From Colias croceus (taxonomy: Eukaryota > Arthropoda > Insecta > Lepidoptera > Pieridae), in NCBI RefSeq assembly GCF_905220415.1, contig NC_059537.1, positions 3,943,622-4,007,621 of the forward strand: a stretch of 64,000 nt of DNA. The letters are read 5' to 3'. The position numbers were made by a program, and so were the translations under genes. Shown here one piece after another: positions 25,993-37,784 of the stretch. The notes under the pieces are model-generated. The model did no database searches and was not told the origin of the DNA. It was given only the letters and a program-made list of their open reading frames with translations. How positions within the stretch are numbered: the first letter of the stretch is position 1; each line of letters opens with the position of its first letter.

Positions 25993-28763
25993 GTAATATT
26001 TTTTATTTAATAATAGATATCTAGTATAGGTACAAGACTTCTTGGTTCAATTATGACCCTTCGTTTTTAGAACTATGGCGTAGCAGCAAAATTGAATTTT
26101 AATACAGGCACAATCGACAAACAACAAACAAACAAACTTTTGCCATCAATCGATTTATAATAAGTTACCAATCTCAATCATAATATTTTTGATGCAAAAA
26201 ATATATTCATTCAAGCCAGCACACAAGCTATTAATGGAGACAATAAAACTGCATTAATGTCCTTTGTGGTTAGAAATGTGTAATAAAATGTATGGAATTA
26301 CTCAAATTAAAATGTTTGCCATTAAATACATTAACTATAAACAAATATGTAAATTGTTGATAACTTTAGTAATGATCTTCATAATATTATGTATTGAGGA
26401 CTACACCATGTATGCTACTACATGCTTGGCTAAAAACGGAGGTGACCGAGAATCTTAATCGTAATCACACATCCCATACATGTATACCTTAATGCAGCAA
26501 CTTACATTAAAGGTATTAAAAATGTGAACAAAATCTGTAGGATGATCCTCACAGCCTCATAAATACAACAAATAACGCACTAGCTTTCTGCTACCAAACC
26601 ATTTCGAATATCTTCATTTGCCTACTCTTTTATAAATATAATTTTACTCCTCGTCCATAATTTCCATAAACAGAATAATTTACCAATACAACTAATAACT
26701 ACTAGTTTATTCGAAGGCCTCCTAAATCAAGTATGACGTAACCTCGATGAAGAAGATCTGATGGATGGCTCAGCTATATACTAAATTTGTGAACGCCCAC
26801 ACATTAAAAAGCACCATTAATAAACAAAATGGATACATATAATATTAGAGCTAACTCATATTATGATGGTTAATGAACACCAAATATGCCATGATATTAA
26901 TTTTTAACATTGTGAAACCGTAAAGTTCATGGAGGTCTAAAAACAACCAGGTACCTATGTCAGAATTGTGGATACATACAAAGCTTATGTAACTTTGTAG
27001 ACATGGGCAGAGAGCAAAGGTTTCTAACAAACATAACATTAGGTATCTCTACGTTCTAGGAATTCGATTTCAAGTTACATACAATAAAAAATTGTGAACC
27101 ATTGGTAGATTATACTGAGGGGTAATCTTTTTCTCCATATAGGTACAAACCATATAAATTCAAAGATCCAACAGATTAAATTATATCAAATGCAAAAAAA
27201 AAAAATAATAATTAACTGAAATAAGAATGACACAAACAAGGATGTTCTTGTTGATGCCAACTTATTGAGATAGGTCAAAATAGACGACAGTATTTGAATT
27301 TATAACAATAACGCCCTTAATCATAAATGAAGTAAATAAATTGATATAAAACTTTATTATTAAATAAAGATGCTTAAAAAATTTAAAAAATACAAGATGT
27401 ATTTAATTCGTTCTGCGTAATAATGTTTTCATCATCTCGTAATGGGCATTTAGTTAAAAAACATCGACAATAGTAATCATGCAATCATTTTCGTGTAAAC
27501 ACATCATCGTGTTTTGTTTTTGTTGTATTCGAAAAAATATACAAGACAGACGTTTGTATTATAAATTATTTTAATTGCGCGTTAGAAGTCCTGGAGACAT
27601 GCTAGTCAGTTTTATTTTTAGCATAACTATGACTTGGATTTTTTACACTCCCCAGTAAAATATACAAAATGTTTATATGTCTCTAATAAATGCAATAGTA
27701 ATTCCAGAATGTATAAAACAAAAGATTTTCCTTACTTCTAAATAAATTGTGTGAAGTGACATTAACTTAAAAAACATAGAACTTCAATCCAGAGTCATTA
27801 TATCTCCGAAACCCCAGTAATAGCATGCCTGTGATTCCATGTTACATTTTTGCTTATATAAAATGAGCTTTTAATAACAATCACAAGAATAACAGTGTAA
27901 TCTATACTAACCCACAATGTCAGTAAACGCTGTTTTATTCTTTTAGAAAATGACAATAGTATTTTATTCTCATCATAATTATAAGTATCGAATGTCCAAC
28001 ACAAGGCCGAAACATACTCAATACTTTATTTTTTACAATTCATTTAATTCAAACACAAAGAACTATTCTTGAATGTATGAATGAATTCAATAATGTATCT
28101 AGTTAATTTTAAAATTAAAATGACATTATATTTCAATTATAGTATTTTAAGCCTTAATATAACTACTAGACATATTATTATTACCATATCGACTTCATAT
28201 TCTAAATTAAACATTCGAAGGTCCCAAAATTACTCTAATTAAGAAAATTAAAAACATAATTACAAAACATAGTATAGTTATTTCAAAAACAATCAGTAAG
28301 ATAATAAACATTTTATTACCCATGTCTAATATTTGCTCTTGGGCACTGCTTAATTTAAAAAGGTCAGTCGAGTCCGGCCTTATTCTATCTTTGATGAGGT
28401 GGAACAAACAGGAGACACGAGAATTTACACAATATTGTTTTATAACTACTGTTATTAATAATAAATAGTTAAGGTCATACAATCAATAAAGCTTAATTCT
28501 ATTACAAGCACGGGCTTTATGTTCGAAACATTTTGCGGAGTTAAAATAAACATTTCGATTTTATTCGTGTGTTTGTACTTTCAAGGTTTATATAATGCTT
28601 GACATGTATATCCGTAACGATCAACTACTAGAGTTTCATGTTAGGTACTTGACATTTTCTAACTATTGGAAATTCTACAACTTTTATGAATGAAAAACTT
28701 GATAGAGCGATTTACACAAATACGCATTTCTGAATCAATTTTGGAATAAAGATAACTAATAAA

Positions 28764-28801
28764 TCTAGATTAAAAAGGCTCTAGGCCCCTTTTAATCTAG
28801 A
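28764..28801. repeat. Short imperfect palindrome
   Basis: TCTAGATTAAAA at 28764 returns as its complement at the right end (TTTTAATCTAGA, ending 28801), with partial pairing between. No function is apparent. Confidence 0.6.
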
Positions 28802-29339
28802 AAATTAAAAGAGATTTAAAGATTTACGTGTACCAAAACTTTTCTATGGTAAAACAAAGTTGTATAAACGTATGTTCGATTCTGAAGAATATTATTATTT
28901 AACCATTTATTGTACCATACCATTTAATATTACAATGTACAGTATATATTGTATAGATGCGAGGTAAAGTACAAAGGGTTATTGCTTAAAAGCGATTTCT
29001 TCCAGGGAATATTCTTAGATTTACGTCATAGTCTTGTTAAATTAGTGACTAGGTCGGGTTATATTTTTTATCAAGTACAATGATTTGTGATTAACCAATC
29101 CTTCTGACATCATCGACATGACGAAATATTATCAAAATCGGTGTGTATGTTTAGTTTCCAAATAAAAAATTATCATCCTGGTTGCCATTTTAAAATTCTA
29201 ATAGTTTTAATTCCATAATAATTCAATTCCATACAAAATTTGTATGAATAGTCATTGTAATGATCCTAAGGAGTAAAGTATTATTATAGCTAAGACTATT
29301 AAATATTAATTCATGGCTGGTCTTTTTGAAAATTAGGAT

Positions 29340-29401
29340 AATTTATAGTTTAAAATTCTTTTTTTATTATAATTTATAGTTTAAAATTCTTTTTTTATTA
29401 T
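29340..29401. repeat. 31-bp tandem duplication
   Basis: A 31-base unit beginning AATTTATAGTTTAAAATTCT is present twice without a difference (29340-29370 and 29371-29401). A very recent slippage or duplication event is likely. Confidence 0.85.
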
Positions 29402-29780
29402 AATTTTATATCCAATTTTTGTTATATCAAATAACATATCTGATAATGTAGTGACATCATCGATGTATCTTTGGGTTCGCAGGTTAACCCATTTTAAAAT
29501 TATTTTTATTAAATACAAAAGGTCGATGATGTCATAGGTCGGGATCATAAAATCTATTGTTAAAGTCTAAGTCAAAGATACCGCTCTTGTAACTTAATCT
29601 TAATCTTTATATAAAAAGCCAAAATACGTTTTTTAACTGCCTTATTTTTTACACACTTATCCTTAAAAGCTATGGTCACAACACTGGTGAAACTTTTTGC
29701 ACATTTGGTCGGTCTTCATGGTGTTAGACAGGGGTATTACAATATTATTATATACCTACGAATAAAATGTTTATCACTAC

Positions 29781-29950
29781 ATAGCATAAAACAAAGTCGA
29801 TTTCTCTATCCCTATGTCCCTTTGTATGCTTAAATCTTTAAAACTACGAAACGGATTTTGAAGCAGTTTTTTTAGTAGATAGAGTGATTCAAGAGGAAGG
29901 CTTTTTAGTATATAATTTATTAGGTTTCAGACAAGGTTCGGTAAGCTAGT
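29781..29950 (-). repeat. SINE-like repeat (family B), degraded GC end
   Basis: It contains 'TATGCTTAAATCTTTAAAAC', 'ACGGATTTTGAAGCAGTTTT' and 'AGTATATAATTTATTAGG', matching 61690-61870 and the complement of 4558-4743. The GC-rich module at its end has decayed to GGTTCGGTAAGCTAGT. Confidence 0.7.
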
Positions 29951-30109
29951 ACGTTATATAAAAATTACATAGCTTGTTTCTTAGAACTGCGTGTTCTGAG
30001 GATTAGTTCAATCATATGTCACTAGTGTCACGTTTACCTTCTAATTAGATTTACATTTGATACAAGTACACATGCAATTTAAATATTCATATATTAATTA
30101 TTGTTACAG

Positions 30110-30277
30110 GGTGTTAAAATAAAAATGGACGACGCTGGCAATATACTCATCAGGCGCTACTCGAAAAGTAGCGTGTTTGTGAAGAGTACTGCCGCTACTG
30201 CCAATGAGGAGACGGCGATAGGACAGGATATTGTGAAGCTGCCTGGCTATGCGCTGGAACAAGAGAAAATATTCAAG
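30110..30277 (+). CDS. exp: Expansion-like protein, exon 3 (MH2 core)
   Basis: Acceptor TTGTTACAG, donor GTAATT, 56 whole codons in phase 0. It begins GVKIKMDDAGNILIRRYSKS, followed by SVFVKSTAATANEETAIGQD, then IVKLPGYALEQEKIFK. In SMADs the matching stretch reads as a GV-R/K-L-Y-x-x-x-G-E-V-F-A-E-C-L-S-D-S-A-I-F-V-Q-S type pattern followed by a KIPPG-like turn; here KLPG occupies the same place. Between them is an acidic, Ala/Thr-rich loop. The open frame runs past the exon end into the intron, but the in-frame residues after IFK lose all similarity. Confidence 0.92.
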
Positions 30278-33200
30278 GTAATTACCACATTTATAATATA
30301 CTTGGTAAAAAGATTCCAAATTTTGGTGTACCTATACAAATGTGTTTATCAGAGGTTGAAAACGTATTGTAGGTACTATTTTACATCATCCCTAGTTTAG
30401 AACACTTTATACGATCATTATATAATAAGTACTTCTTCTGTAATGTTAAGAGCACACACATTTCATTTTTGTTTAATTTGTATTGTATGTAGATATCGCC
30501 TAATTTATTATTAATTTTTGTGAATGTAGTGTTCATCTGTAATAGTTGTGCATAATAATGTATAAATCCTATTGTTACTATTTAACGAGAATGATACATA
30601 AAATGTAACAACTGGTGATGAACCTTTTTAATAAATAAAATAAAATAAGTACTTAGTTTGCGTAAGTCAATCATAATGCTGGTATAAGCTCGGAACTTCA
30701 GCTTTTAAAGCTTAGTACACGACTACGAGATCTTTTAACCGATTCAGTACTTCCCAGTGAATATTTTTGTAAATACATTCACTCGTATTAGACACACATT
30801 AAATCAAATATGCATAACATTAAAACACACGCATTAAACTCTAGAAACATTCAACCAAAATGCATTTGCTGTCAATTTACATTTTTCATAAGACGAGTAG
30901 GAAAGCATTTCGGTATTAACTTTAATTTTCACGGCTATAAAATGCAAGTTCTTTCGAAATGGGTACTTACCTGTAATCATTTCCGTCAAGAACTCCTTAA
31001 TGCGAGATGCCGTAGCCCGGTCTATTAATTTCACGGCTACCCGCATAATTACCTTGTATGTTCATTGACGAAAGTAATTAGGGTATGGGAGTAAGTTTGA
31101 AGCCATCCATCTCGCGAGTATTGTGTAATTTTGAATTATATAGGAGATGTAGGAACGCCCCCTTTCTTTGAAAGTAGCAATGTTAGATCCCAAATTCGGT
31201 TTATTGTGAAATAAGCTATGCTTCAAAAAAATTCATTCATTTATAACAAAAAATATTAAATATCCCAGTAATTGAACAGTATGTATGTGAGAAGATATAA
31301 GACAATTAATATATAAAATCAGTAGTATACTTTAGTGTTTAAAATAAAGATTTGTGATTTTAGGTAAGTGGTTTGTGTGCTACGTGCTAAAAAAGTGGGA
31401 AGAAATATTAAAATTATGTGTTTTCAAGAAAAATTCCTTATGTTAAAGCGCTCGCATTTAAAATATTATTCTTGATATCCTTCTTTATTGTCGAAATAAC
31501 CTTTACCCTCGACTGCTCGAAAACCTGAATATATGTTTCGTAAACTTTTTACATATTATTTTATTGCACAAAGAATATTATTACAATGTCAATAAAACGA
31601 GTTATGTTTGGGTTTTACTTTTTAATAGATATTAATGTCGAACAACAAATCTTTTTGTTTTTATTATTAAAATTAAGCTTTAGAGCATTTTGTTTTAAGG
31701 AACCATTTAGATTTAATAAAATTCGTTTTGTATTTCGATAACCTAATTTTATAGATGATAATATGACCTCTGCATGCTTTATATTTGTAAAATCATGCAT
31801 GCTATAATATATTCAGATCAAAATCAAAAAGTATCCATCGCTATCGAAGAAGTGCCCACACAAATTATCATTTACTTAAAATCCCAAAAAGCTTTTCACT
31901 AATATTTAAGTCATCATCATTGCTAACATTACAGTTCTATAGTGCATTACAATAATGTGAGTGCACTGGTCATTTGTACAATCACGATTGTGTGTAGCAC
32001 GATTCATTTGACCATGACATTGCTTCAACACATTTCTACTTGCTCTTTCGAAATGATTTAGTACTAAATACGTTTGTTTGGCTACCCAATGCTATAAAAA
32101 ATAGTAGCTACCTACTTCTTTATTAAACGTGGTTTTGTAAAGTTATCTGAATAGTTTTTATCGTGCTATATAGTATAAATAACCGGTGTTTTAAAATAAA
32201 ACAATTAATAACCCTCGTACATGTTATTGAAAACAAACCAATTATTTCATAATTATAACTAAGAAAAATATCCAAAATATACAACACAACGATTTTATTA
32301 TTGATAAACACAAAACAATAGTTATCTCACACCTCAGACGGCAAGTATCGCAATATCTCGATAATATCATCTAGAAACTTCCATCCATATCGCTAATTGG
32401 GTCAGTTGGAACAATAGTTACTTCCTAGTACTTAGTAAAATGTTCATTAGTAATTCATACACCATTAACTGTGTTTGCGTAAGGAGGAACAATGCAAGTG
32501 ATAGCACTATTATTTGTAAGAATGGTCATTGCCTCACTTGGATCTTTCGATTTTAATTGAGAAATGGATTTGGTAAACAGACTTTAATTAATGTCTATTA
32601 TTATATATAAGTACTTACCTATACTTTGTCATGTTAGTAAAAGCTCTTGTTTTGATGTAACATAGATTGTTTCCATAATTTTAACCAATGTTTTCTTAAA
32701 AATGCTTTTACATTTAATCGGATGTCAGAATACTGGTTTTCTAATAGATAAAATCGAGATATTTTCAGTTTGTCAGATGTCGATACGAGTTTAAATCTAT
32801 ATCAAGTATTTGATTGGGACGACCACATGTTAAGATGATGCATGTGATAGCGCTCGATATATATTTGATACACATTAGAAAGTCATACTAAATACTATTG
32901 TAAAACACGCCATAACATAGTTTAATTATACCTTATTTAAGGTATAATTTTCCAAGTGCTCTAAGTTTTTTAAAGGAAAAGCCTACATTTAGATCTATCA
33001 TTTATGTGAAATGTTTAATTCAATAGAGTTGCAAAGTCAACGTTTTGTTACCTTAATATCGCAATAAAGTAATTACATCCTACGCAAATAAGTCTTATGT
33101 CACAGCATGATGTATACCTTGCATTTGTTCAAGCTGACCCACTTTATAACCGGATTAATGCTAAACCCGATACATACAGAATTAAACCGTTTTTACATTT

Positions 33201-34172
33201 ATAAGGATAAGATTCTAAAGATTGTTTATAAAGAACAGTTAAGCCTTGAAACAAGGAATAACAAAAACATTTAAAATAACCTTTAATTCTATGAATCGGT
33301 TAAAAATAGATTATCGAGTTGTACTAATGCGCTTGCTTAGACTTTTCGTGTCGGTATTCGAGGGCTTTAAAAAGACATCAAATGGTTTGAAAGCACGATT
33401 GTTCTTTCATTACCGACCGCCGAGCAGTTGGGTAATAATAAATCGTAATATCTGATGCATTGATTCGTCGGTCAGCCGATTATGATGTAATTGTTAATAG
33501 GTGGTTTATTTCTTGTTATGTATTGTGTTTTAGTTGACTGTTAATGATTAACTTTTAAGTACGTAAAACTTCAATCAGGTATTAGTTCTGATAGGCTAGA
33601 TAAGACAATCTTTAAGGAAATATAATATAACATACATTCAATAGTACTTTTAGCATTTTAGACTCAGTTATAAGAGTATGTATTAGTGTATGATATGAAG
33701 TTGAAAAGCTTGTTGAATAATTGAAATCCACACACATTTATCTTGCAATTCTATGATATGTAATAGTGATAAAGAATGTCTATTTAAAGTCGAACAACGT
33801 TCATGGGAACTCATACAAGAATATACAGATATTATATACATAACTACATCATGAGTTTATCATGTTTTAAACTATTCTTCTTCAATCTTTAGGTAACAAA
33901 TAAATACTTAAGTAACCATCTTTTGGGTATTAAACTGAATTAAGTTAGCATTTATTTTTATTTTAAACAAAGAATCTGTAATAACTAACACCTAATGTGT
34001 TAAAGCATCTGTAATACCACCTAACGTGTGTTAATAGCGATAATGTTGGTGACCAAACTAATATCTGGAGACCTATCTGTCCCTTGGCTTGCTCTGCCAT
34101 AAAAAGAATAACTTTATGCCTAGCTCGTGACAGTGCATACTATAAACTCTACCACTCTACCTGTCATACATA

Positions 34173-34378
34173 TTTAGTGTACAGAGGCTGGGGTCTTCCA
34201 ATAAAATACTGTATATGCTGAACTACTTTATTACATTTATAAATTTATAATTTATTACACGTTAACTTAGATAGGCGAGTGGCAGGCGACTGGCTCTCGC
34301 AGGAGTGTCGCCATTCGCCGCGTCACAAACCGCTGAATTGACGATATTTGATTACTGTGAATAATAACACACACTACA
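34173..34378 (-). repeat. 3' LTR of the retrotransposon
   Basis: 206 bp, identical by eye to 38805-39010. On the element's strand it starts TGTAGTGTGTG and ends GTACACTAAA. The left flank CATA is repeated after the other LTR. Confidence 0.93.
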
Positions 34379-34380
34379 TA

Positions 34381-34391
34381 CACCCCCTTCT
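34381..34391 (-). other. Polypurine tract for plus-strand priming
   Basis: On the minus strand AGAAGGGGGTG lies two bases from the start of the 3' LTR (TGTAGTG…). A purine run in this position is the expected primer for second-strand DNA synthesis in LTR elements. An A-run flanks it on the element's upstream side in complement. Confidence 0.75.
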
Positions 34392-34580
34392 AAAAAAAAA
34401 TGATTTACATAACTGACAAATATCAAAAAAAAAAAAAAATATTATATATAATTAACTGGTTGAGCCGAGATTTGAAATAAAATATTCCTAACATTTACTT
34501 ATAACATTAATATGTGCTGAGATGACATTACGCAACCTTCGCGTGCCTACTTCTAACAAAAATGCCAATGCACCATTAAC

Positions 34581-37500
34581 CTAATTACAGTCCAAAAATC
34601 TTACAGGTCTTTTAATTATTCTGCCACTACGTGATTTCTTTAAAGGCGTGCACACACTAGCCTCACTATGCTGATCTAATCTACTGTCATGTCTAACTTC
34701 ATTTTCTTCTAAAATATACGCAGGCTTAAGTCTATCAATCGACACATTACATTCTCTATTATCAATTAATATTTTAAAAACTTTACTATTTCTTTCTAAA
34801 ACTTTATATGGTCCGCTGTACGGAGGCGTTAGCGGTCTCCGTACCGCGTCCACTCTTAGAAAAACATGTGAACAGGAATTTAGATCAGCATGCACAAACG
34901 TACTATTACTATTTTTACATGCCCTTTTTATGGGCTTAATTTTATTCAAAGTGTCTCTTATCTTACTTATAAACGAATGTGGATTATCAATTTTCGTACT
35001 TTTATCCGAACAAAATTCTCCCGGCAACCTTAAACAATGACCCAGAGCAAATTCCGCCGCGCTGATATTATCAGTGTCTGCTTGACAAGCTGCTCTCAAT
35101 CCTAACATGACCGTAGGTAGTTCTACTAACCATGCTAGATTATTGTTCAATCTAGCCACCAGAGCCGACTTCAAGGACCTATGCCACCTTTCTATCTTAC
35201 CATTACACTGCGGGTGGTACGGGGTAGTTCTCGTTTTTTGAATACCTAATAATTTCATTAAATCTGTAAACAATTCGCTTTCAAACTGTCTACCTTGATC
35301 GGTGGTAATAACTTTAGGACAACCGAAACGACAAATCCATCCTTCATAAACTGCTCTAGCTACCGACTCCGCAGTCATGTCCTTCACAGGGCAAATCTCA
35401 GGCCACCGCGTTAACCTATCGATCATAGTGACGCAATAACGGAAACCGTGCTCGGTTTCCGGTAAAGGTCCTATCAGATCCACGTGCAAATGTTCAAAAC
35501 GCTCGCTATTGTTAAAATCGCTAAGTTTTGAAACAGTGTGCCTAATAACCTTACTTTTCTGACACCTAACGCACGTCCTGGTGCAGGTCCCCACGTCCTT
35601 ATTCATGCCTGGCCAAAAAACTTTTTTACTAACTAACGCACGCGATGCTCTAACTCCGGGATGGGAAACGTCATGAAATTTATTAAAAATACTTTTCCTA
35701 AACTGTGCTGGTATATACGGCCTAATATTCTGAGCTGATGTTTCACAATATATTTTAATATCGTCATTATTATCGAGCGCTAACTGTTTCCATTGCAATT
35801 TATCATTTGTTTTCATCAAATCTGCGAGCTCAGCGTCTGTCGCCTGTGCTCTCGCAACCTCCACGTATTCACTCGAACTAGGACATACGATACTCTCGAT
35901 TCTCGATAAAGCGTCGGCCACTTGATTTTCAGTGCCTTGAATATGTTGTATGTCGCTTGTAAATTCGCTAATATACAACAATTGACGCGCTCGCCTAGGT
36001 AACTCTTTATTAGAACTTAATTTACTTAAAGCAAAAGTGAGAGGTTTATGGTCCGTGTAAACTGTTAAATTTCTGCCTTCGATTAAATCCCTAAAGTAAA
36101 CTATTCCTGAATAAATCGCTAGAAGCTCCTTGTCATATGTGGAGTACTTCTTTTGCGATTCCGATAATCTTTTTGAAAAATATCCTAAAGGTTTCCAAGA
36201 ATTTCCTTCCCACTGATTTAACACTGCCCCTATACTAAAATCTGACGCGTCGGTCATTAACCCTAATTTGGCACTAGATATTGGATGCGCAATAGTAACG
36301 GCATTTTTTAAATTTTCTTTACACACTTCAAATGCACTATTCGCCTCGTCTGTCCAATCTATACGCGTCTTATCTCGTTTTTTAGTCCCGTGTAAATACC
36401 TATCTAAAACTCCCTGAACTCGAGCAGCGTTAGGAATATGATTTCTGTAGAAATTTAACATGCCCAAAAATCTACGTAATTGTTCTACTGTCTCCGGTTT
36501 CGGATATGACTCGATAGCTTTAACTTTTTCCGGCATCGGACTTATGCCCTTTTCTGAAACTAAATAGCCTAAAAATTCTATAGAGGACTGTCCAAAAACA
36601 CATTTACTTAAATTAATAGACATTTTATATTTACTCAACCTCTCAAATATTAATCGTAAATGTTCTCTATGTATATCGGGGTTATCCGATCCTATGATGA
36701 CGTCATCTATGTAACCGAACACGACTGACTGACCTTTGCCCCCTGTACAGTCGCTGCCATAATTCAATTGTTCTATGCCTGATAAAACTGTATTATTGAT
36801 AAATCTTTGAAATGTTTGTGCCGCGTTACGCAGGCCAAACGTCATTCTTGGAAATTCGAAAAGCCCAAACGGCGTAATAATGGCTGTTTTTTTAATGTCG
36901 TCTGGATTAATACCTATAAAATGATACGCTCTACAAATATCTAACTTTGAAAAAAAATTCTTATTATGTAACCCATACGTAAAATCTTGTACCCTAGGTA
37001 TCGGATAACGATCTGGCTTTGTAATTGCGTTTAACATCCTGTAGTCCCCACAGGGTCGGATACCACCATCCTTTTTAGGTACAATATGTAAAGGACTGGC
37101 CCACTCACTATTTGAAGGTCTACATATGCCTAGCTCTTGCATCAATTGGAATTCCTTTTTAACCCTATCGTACCTGTCGGCCGGTAACCTCCTGGCACGC
37201 GCGTGCACAGGTGGTCCAGTAGTCTCGATGTGATGATACACGGAATGCTCTGGGACATCCTTGAAGGCTGGCGGGCGCGTGATGTCCTGAAATTGTTCCA
37301 GTAAATCCGCGTAAGGATGGTTGCTATTTATACTTTTAATAGTGCCGAAAAAATGTGTACTTTTAATTCCACAGACATTTAAACTGGTAACTGAATCGAT
37401 TAACTTATTATTATACAAATCTACATTTAATTTAAAATTCTTCAAAAAATCGGCACCTATTATTGGCTGTTTTACATCACATACGACGAAAGGCCATTTA

Positions 37501-37784
37501 AATGACCGTCTTAGGCCCAACGATAACTCTAAATTACATATTCCATAACATTTAATTTCGCTGTCATTTGCAGCATACAACTTTAGATCGACTTTTTCGA
37601 TAGGCTTTCTAACACACCACTTTGGAATGACGGAAATGTTGGCGCCTGTATCGATCAAAAAACTATATTTCGTTAAATTATCTCTAATTAATAAACGATG
37701 GCTTTTGGTTACCTGACCTTGAGTACATCCGTCCACCGCGCCCGCATGTACTCCGTCTAGTTTCCCGACTGCTTGGCTCGCCAC
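34581..37784 (-). CDS. pol: Retrotransposon Pol polyprotein (PR-RT-RH-IN)
   Basis: The frame of 1067 codons begins without a needed ATG; it is entered by -1 frameshift from gag near 37760. Numbering from 37784: aspartic protease with DTGA at 45-48; reverse transcriptase about 215-410 with YIDD at 358-361; RNase H about 500-630 with TDAS at 511-514 and DHKPL at 578; integrase with the zinc-binding set H704, H708, C738, C741 and catalytic D769, D829, E865, the last two 35 residues apart as in the canonical D,D35E. The RT carries an extra segment of about 14 residues (341-355) just before YIDD. No stop or frameshift interrupts it. A short basic C-terminus follows the integrase; there is no recognisable chromodomain. 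Confidence 0.95.
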   Translation of the reverse strand: MASQAVGKLDGVHAGAVDGCTQGQVTKSHRLLIRDNLTKYSFLIDTGANISVIPKWCVRKPIEKVDLKLYAANDSEIKCYGICNLELSLGLRRSFKWPFVVCDVKQPIIGADFLKNFKLNVDLYNNKLIDSVTSLNVCGIKSTHFFGTIKSINSNHPYADLLEQFQDITRPPAFKDVPEHSVYHHIETTGPPVHARARRLPADRYDRVKKEFQLMQELGICRPSNSEWASPLHIVPKKDGGIRPCGDYRMLNAITKPDRYPIPRVQDFTYGLHNKNFFSKLDICRAYHFIGINPDDIKKTAIITPFGLFEFPRMTFGLRNAAQTFQRFINNTVLSGIEQLNYGSDCTGGKGQSVVFGYIDDVIIGSDNPDIHREHLRLIFERLSKYKMSINLSKCVFGQSSIEFLGYLVSEKGISPMPEKVKAIESYPKPETVEQLRRFLGMLNFYRNHIPNAARVQGVLDRYLHGTKKRDKTRIDWTDEANSAFEVCKENLKNAVTIAHPISSAKLGLMTDASDFSIGAVLNQWEGNSWKPLGYFSKRLSESQKKYSTYDKELLAIYSGIVYFRDLIEGRNLTVYTDHKPLTFALSKLSSNKELPRRARQLLYISEFTSDIQHIQGTENQVADALSRIESIVCPSSSEYVEVARAQATDAELADLMKTNDKLQWKQLALDNNDDIKIYCETSAQNIRPYIPAQFRKSIFNKFHDVSHPGVRASRALVSKKVFWPGMNKDVGTCTRTCVRCQKSKVIRHTVSKLSDFNNSERFEHLHVDLIGPLPETEHGFRYCVTMIDRLTRWPEICPVKDMTAESVARAVYEGWICRFGCPKVITTDQGRQFESELFTDLMKLLGIQKTRTTPYHPQCNGKIERWHRSLKSALVARLNNNLAWLVELPTVMLGLRAACQADTDNISAAEFALGHCLRLPGEFCSDKSTKIDNPHSFISKIRDTLNKIKPIKRACKNSNSTFVHADLNSCSHVFLRVDAVRRPLTPPYSGPYKVLERNSKVFKILIDNRECNVSIDRLKPAYILEENEVRHDSRLDQHSEASVCTPLKKSRSGRIIKRPVRFLDCN
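37721..37766 (-). promoter_or_regulatory. -1 ribosomal frameshift signal (slippery site plus stem)
   Basis: In the gag frame the last sense codons read G GGA AAC and the next codon is TAG, so the heptamer GGGAAAC (37760-37766) fits the X XXY YYZ rule exactly. Six bases downstream, GAGTACAT pairs perfectly with ATGTACTC (37746-37753 with 37721-37728) around a 17-base GC-rich loop. Pol is open in the -1 frame across this point. GGGAAAC is a known slippery heptamer in retroviruses. Ribosomes that do not slip stop at once and make Gag only. Confidence 0.85.

Larger units (their letters stand above)
25993..30109 (+). other. exp: Intron 2 (4.1 kb)
   Basis: AT-rich intron from GTAATA to TTACAG. It holds a small palindrome at 28764-28801, a 31-bp tandem duplication at 29340-29401 and a SINE-like copy at 29781-29950. 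Several 60-90 codon open frames occur on both strands, but their composition is that of AT-rich noise. No other gene is supported. Confidence 0.75.
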
